Program-made: the position numbers and the translations under genes
NCBI GenBank assembly: GCA_036250195.1
Contig: JAVHZZ010000003.1
Location: 37,308,835-37,372,834, forward strand
Origin: Mixophyes australis
Lineage: Eukaryota; Chordata; Amphibia; Anura; Limnodynastidae
DNA length: 64,000 nt
Direction: 5' to 3'
Notes under the pieces: generated by a model
What the model was told of the DNA's origin: nothing
The model's input: only the letters and a program-made list of their open reading frames with translations
The model's database searches: none
Part shown: positions 46,199-56,400 of the stretch, one piece after another
Position numbering within the stretch: the first letter of the stretch is position 1
Layout of the letters: each line of letters opens with the position of its first letter

Positions 46199-47187
46199 GG
46201 CCTGATTCATTAAGGAACCTAAATGCCAATTGTGTCTGGATCACTTAGAAATAACTTATTGTAAAATAAAAATTCAATTAGTGGCGCAGTGTGCCAATGT
46301 GTATCATTGTAAATTTTCTGAATTTTGATATTGTATTGTATTTTTGTATTGTAAATTTAATGATATGCCATGTTGGAAGAAAGTTGTGTTTTGTAACTTT
46401 CCTAAAGTAAGTCCCCATGCTAATTAGGACTTCTTATGTGTGAGTGACCAACACATCATTTAGCCTGAATGCCCAACAGGGCGGCGTTACCTTTTAGCCT
46501 GTCTTTTTGAAAAGATAGACGAACTATATGCATAATGCAACCAGCAAGTAATTTGGAAAATCACAGATTGATGTGAGTTTTGTTAAGTCCAAGACTAAAA
46601 AATATATTTCATTCTGATGTTAAATATCTGGGGTAATATTTCAGACGTTGTGGTGCCAGCTAGGAAGGGGGCTGGGTTACCCTCTGCCAATATGTGAGTC
46701 AGACTGTATTATTCCATCTGTACATCTGGATGATCATTAGTACCGCAAACTGGTTGTGAAATGGTCCTTGTCAGTACTCATGAGCAATAAAACATAACTT
46801 CTTGAAGATTCTGATTCTGTTGCGTGCTGTATCCTGTGACCAACAGCTAGGAGCTTACACTCTAATCCACTTCACGGCTGTCCTGTGTTGAACCCAGCGT
46901 CTCTGTGTGAACACTCTGCCTGATGCCTAGCAGTCCTGATCCATAGTAAGCGGTCAGGAGGTACCAGCCAGCCCACAGCAAAGAGGAGCTTTATATTGAA
47001 CAAATGTATTGTATGTATCCTGCAATGTATGTGTCTATCTCAATACAGCAAATGCCATGTAGGCAGAGCGTATCTAGACCCTTATTGAACGAGACGATTC
47101 TTCAGATCTGCTTGTAGTTGAATATGGCTGGGCGTATTACTCACGAATAACAAGAGTTTTTTTAAAAAAACATTAATGAATCAGGCC
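46199..47187. mobile_element. Terminal-inverted-repeat element interrupted by an LTR
   Basis: GGCCTGATTCATTAAGGA at 46199 and TTAATGAATCAGGCC ending at about 47187 are inverted ends. The LTR-like sequence 46231-46977 occupies most of the interior, so the original element was about 240 bp. No clear target duplication. Confidence 0.65.
46231..46977 (+). mobile_element. LTR-like sequence (copy 2), inserted in the TIR element
   Basis: It begins TGTGTCTGGATC and ends near GCCAGCCCACA. It shares the blocks listed for copy 1, including TTGTGGTGCCAGC, TATTCCATCTGTACATCTGG, GAGCAATAAAACATAACTTC and CGGTCAGGAGGTACCAGCC. It is clearly diverged from copy 1, so the two are not the matched ends of one recent insertion. 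Confidence 0.55.
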
Positions 47188-48382
47188 CAATGAGTCTAAA
47201 TTATTTTGTGGATTAATAGGGAAAATACAATAATTGATTTAATCATTGCAGTAGCAATTGGGATGGGCAGCTGGGCTATTAATGTAATGGTAGGGTGACA
47301 TCTCACCTCTCAGAACATGATATAATTACATGTTATAAAATAAGTTTTGTATTGACATTTGTAATGCTTTTCTCAGCTTTTGGACTAGTTTTGCAAGGGG
47401 TTCATCACTTAATGGTGGGTGTTCAATAGAAATGTATTATTAGGGGCTGTTTATGTGATGTGGGGGCTATGTAAAATAATACTGGCATCACAGTGATGGG
47501 ATTATAATTTTATAATGATTGGATGTTTTGGGGGCTATTAATTGAATGTGGTGGTGAATTTGGGGAGCAGGAGGGCTGTTTATTAAATGTAAATATTAAT
47601 TATTTAATGTTGGTGCTGTTTGGGAGGGAAATAGGTCAATTTACTAAATGTGAGTACTAACTTAATGTCAGGGCGTGTTGGAGGGAAGTCTAAAAAGTAA
47701 GCGAGTGCTGTTGATTTAAAGTTGCTGCTGATAGGGGTCAAGGAGGCCCAGAGGATTCACTCATTGCTAAACTGTACATATTTCATGTACTTAACTCTTT
47801 TTCGGAATAGGACCCCAACATTCCAGGATCCAGACAAGCAGCAACTGAGCTTAAGACACCAGTAGCAGCTGGTAGTGAAAGCTTCAAGAACAAATAGGAG
47901 AGAGCAGGAAAGCCTGCCAAATGTACTGGTTTTGGTGGGGTAGTCCCAATTTTGGGTAACTGTCTCAGTCAGACATGATTTTGTCCCCACTGCAAGGTCA
48001 ATTGAGAGGGGTATGCCTTGATTCACACTGCACTGCCCAAAAAGCGAGCTGTGTGTACCTAACAGTAGTGCATGCAGCATTGCCCATGAATTTGAAGAGG
48101 ATAGGAATGGTTTGGAGTGCAGTCTAGCGCTGTCTAAAATGATATCCTCTATCCTTGCATAATGGTCAAGGCCATTGTGGCAGCATGGCGTGGACACTTA
48201 TGTATAGCAATAGCGCTTCAAAAGTGCTAGTCAGGCCACCAGGGGTGTTACCATGCCACCATTGGGCATGGCCAAGCCTCCAGCATAACATGATCACGCC
48301 CCTGTCCCAATGCTGCTTGCCCAAATGTTGGGAGGTATGGAATTTGTATTAATTTATTTTCAAAAGTCAAATGTGTGTGATG
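47188..48382. other. No gene recognised; degenerate AT/GGGG repeats
   Basis: From 47390 to 47700 loosely repeated GGGGGCTATTAATTGAATGT-like motifs suggest an eroded tandem repeat. Sequence near 48030-48210 resembles the interior of the 14198 MITE. Confidence 0.4.
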
Positions 48383-48984
48383 CATACTTGTGAACTTTTC
48401 CTCGTTGGCTTCAGGGAGATACCGGGGGAGGTGGGTGTGTGGGGGTGGGTCTTGTCAAATCGCATCATTTTGGCACTGCCCCCTAAACGATTGTCACAAT
48501 TTTGGCCAATTACAATAGGGGGCGGGGCTAACATGACTCGATATTTGCGTCAATAAGCCCTGTCCCCCGCCACTTATCTATTGCAGGGGCGAGAACCGGG
48601 AGGTTGCCCTGCTCGACCGGGAGGTCTCACAGAAATGCCGGAAGAGGACATTCCGGAAGAGTAGGCAACTATGCGTTAAAGAAAAGCAGCTAATGAATCT
48701 CTAGAGACTGAAGTGTCTTTTACATTTCTGTCTCCATTACTGAAGTCATGTTGTCTTACCTGTCAGTCTTTGATTAAATCTTGGTCTCCATGAAAATGGC
48801 CACCTCTATAGGCATCAATACATGGACATGGGACACAATTTCTGAACAGTGTCATCATGCCACAGATCAACCACGTCTTGTACTAGCTCAGCTTCAGGGA
48901 GAATACCAGACTCTTCAGGGAGTGAGGGAGATCACCCCTATTTCAGGGAGTCTCCCTAACATTCAGGGAGAGTTGGCAAGTATG
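48383..48984. mobile_element. hAT non-autonomous element, 602 bp (copy B, inverted)
   Basis: Ends CATACTTGTGAACTTTTCC and CATACTTGCCAACTCTCCC (inward); flanks GTGTGATG (48375-48382) and GTGTGATC (48985-48992) match at 7 of 8. The whole body is the reverse complement of copy A at 40019-40616. Confidence 0.9.
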
Positions 48985-49989
48985 GTGTGATCGGGGGCAG
49001 GGGGGCATTAGGTTGAAGTTTTGCCTAGGGCACCGAGAAGCCTTGCACCAGCCCTGCAATGGATCTATCATGTGCAATCTGTATTTGTCCCCTTAGGATA
49101 AATGTATTAAGTAAAGTGTATAACCTCCTAATATTACGTGAATGGACTTATGCAGAAATGCAGCCAGAGCCTTACATGAACTCTCCACAAGGGGGCGTGG
49201 CTGATAAATCACTAATAAGCATGACACAGCTGCAGCCCTGGAACAAACCATTATATTCTGCCAGGGGGAGAACACAACGCCCAGCATTTTAAACTTTATA
49301 TCCCTGAATTTAATCTAACTTTGTCTTTCATTATTTTATTTGTTATGTGTTCTGCGGGTCAGCTAGTATTATAACTACATAACATGACATGCTTTGCCCC
49401 CTATGCTGTGGAGTAGAACATTCTGCAAGTTAAAAAACTTGACGGACTCTGTACAGTAATAGGCTGCATAACTCAATATGGAGGGTAAGAGGAGGGCTGT
49501 GTGTTATTGTGATTATGTCTGCTCCATTTGGGGAAATGCATGTGACTTAGTGCTTGCATTGGGGTTAATTGCTGTGTGCATGTCTTGCACGTTATTGCAT
49601 GTTTGTCTATCTGCAACAGTGTCCTGGTCTCATTACTAATATAAGGCAGCCTCAGGCTGTAATAATCTCCTATTGCAGCACTAAAACCAAGCTGTGTAAA
49701 TATTCTAGAACAGAAGTGTATATAATATCCCCATAGGATACAGAAACCTGCCCAATCCCCATACATTTAGTTTCTGAGCTCTATTATTTTAATTCAAGTT
49801 TAATTAAGAGAAAGTACAAGAGTTAACCTATCAGTTTCCATACTTGTATGATTCTGCATCACACGTAAATCATAGAACAAAGACATTTTCATGATAAGTG
49901 ATATGATTAGATTGTAAGCTCCTTTGTTCATGGGTCACTTACCCATAAGTATAATATTGAATGAATTGAACTGATATATGGTTAATCTT
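48985..49989. other. Region upstream of TP53I3; no gene recognised
   Basis: A noncoding first exon of TP53I3 may lie here, but I found no convincing one. A GC-box-like AGGGGGCGTGGC occurs near 49190. Confidence 0.35.
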
Positions 49990-49995
49990 AGTATG

Positions 49996-50116
49996 CAGTG
50001 TATGTGTGTGTGTATGTATGTATATATGTATATATATGTATATGTATATATATATGTATATATATATGTGTGTGTGTATGTGTATATATGTATATGTATA
50101 TATATGTATATATATA

Positions 50117-50168
<52 letters not shown>
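49996..50168. repeat. (TG)n / (TATG)n / (TA)n microsatellite upstream of TP53I3
   Basis: Mixed alternating repeats end in about 45 bp of pure (TA)n, 145 bp before the TP53I3 start codon. Open frames here are repeat artefacts. Confidence 0.97.
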
Positions 50169-50169
<1 letters not shown>

Positions 50170-50313
50170 GTCAGTTCTAACTGCACTTGTGTGCCAGACT
50201 CTAGTTTTATTCGGCCACACCTATGCCAGGGATAGGATTTTCAGTCGGTGACATGTGGGTAGTGCCAGAGGAATTTGGTTCACTGCAGATGGATGATGTG
50301 TTTTGCAGAGAAA

Positions 50314-50451
50314 ATGTTGGCCGCGTATTTTGATGCTCCAGGAGGGCCAGAAAATCTGTACATTAAAGAAGTAACCAGACCAGTCCCAAAGGAAGGAGAG
50401 GTTCTCGTAGAGGTCCACGCCAGCGCTCTGAACCGGGCAGATTTACTACAG
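50314..50451 (+). CDS. TP53I3: TP53I3 coding exon 1 (residues 1-46)
   Basis: Ends CTACAG|GTGGGT, phase 0. TGTGTTTTGCAG|AGAAAATG just before the start looks like an acceptor (AG at 50307-50308), so a noncoding exon probably lies upstream. Confidence 0.95.
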
Positions 50452-53400
50452 GTGGGTGACATTGTCGGTGCATTGTGCCACAAGTTTTCAGCTTCAGTTT
50501 TGGTATTTCTCAGTTAGTCTTGGTAGCTGCATTTTAGCAATTGCACTTTTGCATTGTGATTCCAGGCTCAGTACTCCAAAATATAAAGGGAAAAAAAAAA
50601 AAGTGCTCATGTATATTGTCTTACTGATCAGATTACGTACTGTTCCCCTGTCACAAGCACGAAGGCAGCCATTTTGTGAACTGAAGCTATTCGCAAGACT
50701 GCAGTCTATAAACTCACTATTCACAAAATGCAGTCTTTTAATTTACCAGGGATCAGGAACGCTCTCTCTGCCCCTGTAATGTGGCTGGATCCTAGTGTAT
50801 TTATCTGAATAGATTCATCCCACAAAATTACTGCCTCCACTCCTTACACTTTTGCTCTCTTGTCAGGAATCTTCAAAGAATTCTAACCTTTTTACTGTGT
50901 TTATCTAACTTAAACATTAAGGGGTGGATGTATAAAATGTTCTTGTTATAGGACTTTAGCTAGTCTCTAATGACGCTAGTTAGATGCTTGCAGAGATCAT
51001 TCAGGAGAGGTGCCATTACCTGTCTTCTCTTTCCCATAGTCTCTTTATTTCTCCCAGAGCAATTCTGTCAGTGTAATCCAGTTGTGATAATCTATTTAAA
51101 ATACAATAATTGGCCTAGTGGGACATCATTGGGGCAACAAATGACATTATATGGGGCATGACCAAGTTGGGGCAATTTGAGCCATTTGGATCCCATATAT
51201 TTGACTGCTCGCTTCACCCATTGTTTTCAGTCATGTGTATCTGACCCTATAACCACCATTACTTAGCATTCCCTACTTTTGTCTGTCCTAAGCCTAGAAG
51301 CACCTGATTGCAGTCCTGACCTTTCACAGTGCATTAATAGACTGTATCTTGCAGAGAAGAGGCAGGTATGCCCCACCTCCCGGAGCCAGTCACATCTTGG
51401 GCCTGGAAGCCTCGGGTACAGTGGTGGCCCTGGGTACCGGTGCTGACGGACGCTGGAGGATTGGAGATCGAGTGATGGCTCTTCTCTCAGGAGGGGGCAA
51501 CGCGCAGTATGTTGCAGTGCCTGCCTGCCAGCTCATGCCAATCCCCCCTGGCATGAGTGACACTGATGCTGCTGCCATACCTGAGGCTTGGCTCACCGCC
51601 TTCCAACTGTTGCACTTTGTAGGTGAGTTTTTGTCCTAGCAATAGTCACGTGCCCTTACAGCATATAATAATCAGTCTTCTACCATGAGGATACACAGAG
51701 CAGCCAATCAGACATTAGCTTTCATTGTTAGGCTTGCACTAGATGAATTAAATCTAACTGATGATTGGCTGCTGTGGGTTAGTGGAAATTTGGATTGTAT
51801 CTTGTTACTCATTAATTTTGCTTTTGACGGATATATAGAGGAGAAATAGAATCTTACATAGATAGAAATAATCTCTATGCAGTGCACACAGTTATAGCTC
51901 CAAAGCTGGACATATTTATTGTAGTTTATTTAGATGGCACCATCATATAACGCAGCATTTTTATTTAATCCTTAACATCAGTCCCTGCCCCTTTGGATCT
52001 TATAATCTAAATTTTCCTCCACACACACAGATTAAGATCATTTTTGTCAGCAGTCAGTTAACCTACCAGTATGTTTTTGGCGTGTGGGAGCAAACCAAAG
52101 CGTCCGGGATAAGTCTACGCAAACATGGGGAGAACATACAAACTCCACACAGATGGGTATCTGCTTCCTAGTGAATTGATTGGTTCAGTGCACAAAATGT
52201 CTTGCGCTCTCTTGCATTCTCTCACATCCTAGATGACAACATTTAAAGGAAAAATAGTGTGTTAAATAAAAACTTACTGGATGATGCAATTGAATATGCG
52301 CTAATCATCTATGCTGTCCCTTGTTTAAAGGCAAAGTTCACAAGGGGGAGACTGTATTGATACACGCAGGAGCGAGTGGGGTTGGCACGGCCGCCATCCA
52401 GCTGTGCCGATTGGCTGGAGCCGTTCCCATGGTGACAGCGGGTTCAGCGGAAAAACTTGAGATTGCCAAGAAGCTCGGAGCTGCCGCCGGTTTCAATTAT
52501 AAGGAGGAAGATTTCGGCAAAAAGTGCCTTGAGGCCACAAACGGTAAGGGTCACTTTCACACTTTTTATTTTATTTTTCTGCAAAATTCTGACAGCAAAA
52601 CACAGACCTTTCTTGAATTTGGCTTTTATTTGTTGCTATTATGTATCTTGAATTTGGTGGAATAACTGAATTTCACAGTGGGCTTATTTTTACCATCAAT
52701 GCATCAACATTTTTTTAGTCAGAAAAAAAACTTTAAAAAAAATAAAGCAAAGATTTACAAAGAATAATTGTAAATTCTACTGAGAAGCAATTTGCATTTC
52801 TATGATTGGGGTGTTAAAACAAGCGCTAAGTACATGTGAATTAAACATGGAGGAAAACAAACACATTTTTCACCGAAGACCCTTTTCCCACCACATTGGT
52901 GAATACACCTTGCAGCGCTCCTTTTATTGACCAATCACAGTTCTGCTCTTATTATTCTGGCTTGCACCACACTGATCAAAATCTGATTGGTTCCTCCGGG
53001 CTCTCTACCACACAGCCTACATTATAGTTGACAATAGTAAGTATCGCTAATTTCTGTGGAGCGTGTCACATGACTTACTGTTTTCCCAGACCTACAAATG
53101 AATGATCCCTATTTTTAGCTAGCTATGTAGTAGCCCATGTGTCACGGGCATCAAAGGGCATGTTAATTTTTGGACCAGTTCTGCTATTTGGGGTCCTCCA
53201 CCCATGGACTTGTAAACCATTATAGACATTTAGTGCCATTTAATAAACATTATTAGAGCCACCACTGAGGTAAATACCACTAATTTAGACATTTGCTGCA
53301 GAATTAGTGGCGCTATATAAATAAATTATGATGATTTGCTTACAAAAAAATTGACAATTTTTAAATGAATTCCATTAGTTTTGCTCTCCCCTAAGATTTG

Positions 53401-56400
53401 CTGTTAAAGTACAAGTTTTATCTATTATTTTGTCATTGCTTTTAACAGAGCAATGCTTCCCTGCAGTATTGTGTACAGTGTACTTACTGAGCGCTTAGAA
53501 CTCCATTGTATTGTACCAAGCGTTAACGCTTCTGTACGCTGCAGACAACACTGACGTTGATGCAAGGTGTGGTCGTATAGTGTCTGCGGACTTAATCGCT
53601 TACATTATTGTATTAAAATATCACCATTAAATCACGTTTACTGGGTTATAAGAAAGCGTGTTGAACATCTGACATTAAGGCCTGTATACAAGCCCTAGTC
53701 CTCCTGACCTTGTTTTCCATTTGATCGAGTAAGAACCTTAAGACAAGTAGGAATTCATACGCACCTAACCTTAACAAACCAACATTTCACACAGAACCCT
53801 AAAACGCTGGCTGGTTAAAAACAAGCGATCACCTCCTGCAGAGACACCAGCTACAATGCAATCACCTAATACAATGCGTGCTCCATGTCTGCATTATGTT
53901 CTGTGTCCACTCCTTCTCTTTCTGGTAATTAGAGGACACAGGTTCCAGCTCCTTCTCAGAATGTCCACTGTGCGTCTTCCAAGCTGTACTGTTAATTCAC
54001 CGCCACTGTTTGGTTTGGCATCCCGCCGATTGAGCAAACTGAGTGAGTCAAGGATCTGCCATATTGTATTCTGATAAACCCAGGGAGTGCCCATTCTCTT
54101 TCATATGTATGTAAATACGGCGTATGGATACTGGAGCAGGTTTTGTTTGAGCATGTCTTTGTGATCCAACTCGGGGAAGCCGCATTGAATGGACGTGAAA
54201 TGGCCACATAGCAGATCTGAAACATGATTATTGGCCGTTTGTAGCCAAGAATGGGCACCAACAACCCGGACACATCCACACAGTTTTTTTATTTCCTTTG
54301 AAAATCATAGTCTGCAATGATGGGGTATTGGAGACTGCCCTTCACGTTCTGTTTTCACTGCTCGTCTTCCAGCTGAGGGCTGTTGTCACTCTTACTAATA
54401 GAATTTTATTTTATAAAGCTGCAGCCACTTGTTTGTTTGATTCTATCCCAAAAGGCCACAAAGAACTAAATTGACAGCGTTTTAGGTATATTTTTCCGCT
54501 GGGTTAAAAAAAAAATACCCGCACGGGTTGTAACCCACTGGTGCGACCGTTTTAAGCTATGGTCGCATAAAAAATCGTTCAATTCTAAAACAGGTAAGCC
54601 AGCCCCAGTACGTTAATCATTGGTGCTTGCAAATTTTTTGGGGAGTGAAGGGGAGGGTTTAACGCGATCATCTATAACAAAACAAAAATGCATTGGCATA
54701 GATTTGTATTGCATTAAACAGCCTTCTATTTTAGAATATCTACATACAGTACTTTTCTTTTTTTTTTTACTATATCTTTTTTTAGCTTACTTTTTTTTAC
54801 TGTACAATCATCTATTCTATACCATGACAAAACAGATTAGTACATACATATTAGCACATATATAACATACATAAATATATAGATTAGTGTTTATTTTTAT
54901 GATTTATTTTTTTTTACATTCTTTTTGTAAAAGAAAATCACCTTTTTCATGTTATGCATTACTGATAAACATAATTTTTTTTTTTTTTTTTTACATTATT
55001 ACATGATTTCAAATAGTTTTCTTATGTTTTAAATTTTTTGAACAGCCATGAGACGTGCGATATTAACTGGAGATTTGACAGTTTACCGCACCGCATTCAA
55101 AAACAATTGAATAGCTTTTAATGTTTCTCCCTCCCTATACTTTCAATGGATTTTCTACTCGCGATATAACTGTTTGTGCTAAAAAAAAAATAAAAAAAAA
55201 AAATTAATTGAATATCTGGTAAAGTTAACGCGCTCCAAAATAAGAGAGAACCACGTTAAAATGACTTAAAGCGGTGTAAAAAAAAATCCTGCGGTCAGTT
55301 GAATTCCCACCTTTTAGTGTCGGATTTAGAAAAGTTGTTAAAACATTCATTATAAAGTAACAGGTAAATCAAAAGTCATTTACTTTAAGGTAAGATAGAG
55401 GAAGAGATGCCATCTAGCAAATTGTTTCCTTTCGTATTTCAAGGGGCATATTCAATTGGCGACAACGTGCTGCTGACCAGTGAGATACATCCATCGGGGC
55501 TTAGTTTTGTAAGAGACAACTCTCCAGTTATGGAACTAGAGGGGGCAGGTTTACTAAAACCTCTAAAAAGATAAAGGGGAGATGTTGCCCATAGCAACAA
55601 ATCAGATTCTAGCTGTCATCTTCTAGAATGTACGAAGTTAATGAAAGCTGGAATCTGATTGGTTGCTATGGGCAACACCTGCACTATTCATTTTTAGAAG
55701 TTTTAGCAAATATGAGTGTGGGCTCATTAAAGGAGAACTTTCATCCAAATGTCCTTTTTAACTGTTTTGCCTGCTTGGAGAAGCCACTATTCTGTTGTTT
55801 TTTTTTGCATGTTTTGACAACTTAACTGGTATTCATTTTTTTTTATTGGCCCCATAATAAAATAATATTGTCCCCTTTACTTAATATTGTATTATATTAT
55901 GTGGCCAATATGAATAATTATATTAAGGGGCCAATACTGTTTGATTGCTAATGGGGGCAATAATTATTTATGATACATGAATGTGGAACTACATATTTTC
56001 CCTATAATATTGCCCCATTAATACAATAAAAAATAACATTTGCCCCCCTAAGTGAAGTATAAATTGTATCCATTAATCAAGAAATAATGATTGCCCCCAT
56101 AATTCATAAGTCAATGCTGCCTCCTCTTATGTTCTAGCCAATCATAGCATGTATTTAAAAAGAAAAAACTGCCTTTTTTTTTTTTTTTTTCCTGCCGGTT
56201 TTGATTAAACAGGCGGTTTACCTGTATCCGTCACACATAGCCAGACATTTAACATCCCAGCATCAAATCGCCCGATAGTAAATGTGGTGGTTTGGAGTAC
56301 TAAACCGCTGGTAGGGCGGCCGGCTGGCCCCATAGTGGGCTACCTTGGGCCGGGTCATTGGGCTACCTGCATTTTTATTCTTCAATTTTTGTTTTCCCCC

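Noticed and set aside
50275..50313. N-terminal extension of TP53I3 beyond the ATG at 50314
   Set aside because: It would need a TTG start, and it is probably separated by the splice acceptor at 50307-50308. The ATG matches the conserved N terminus.
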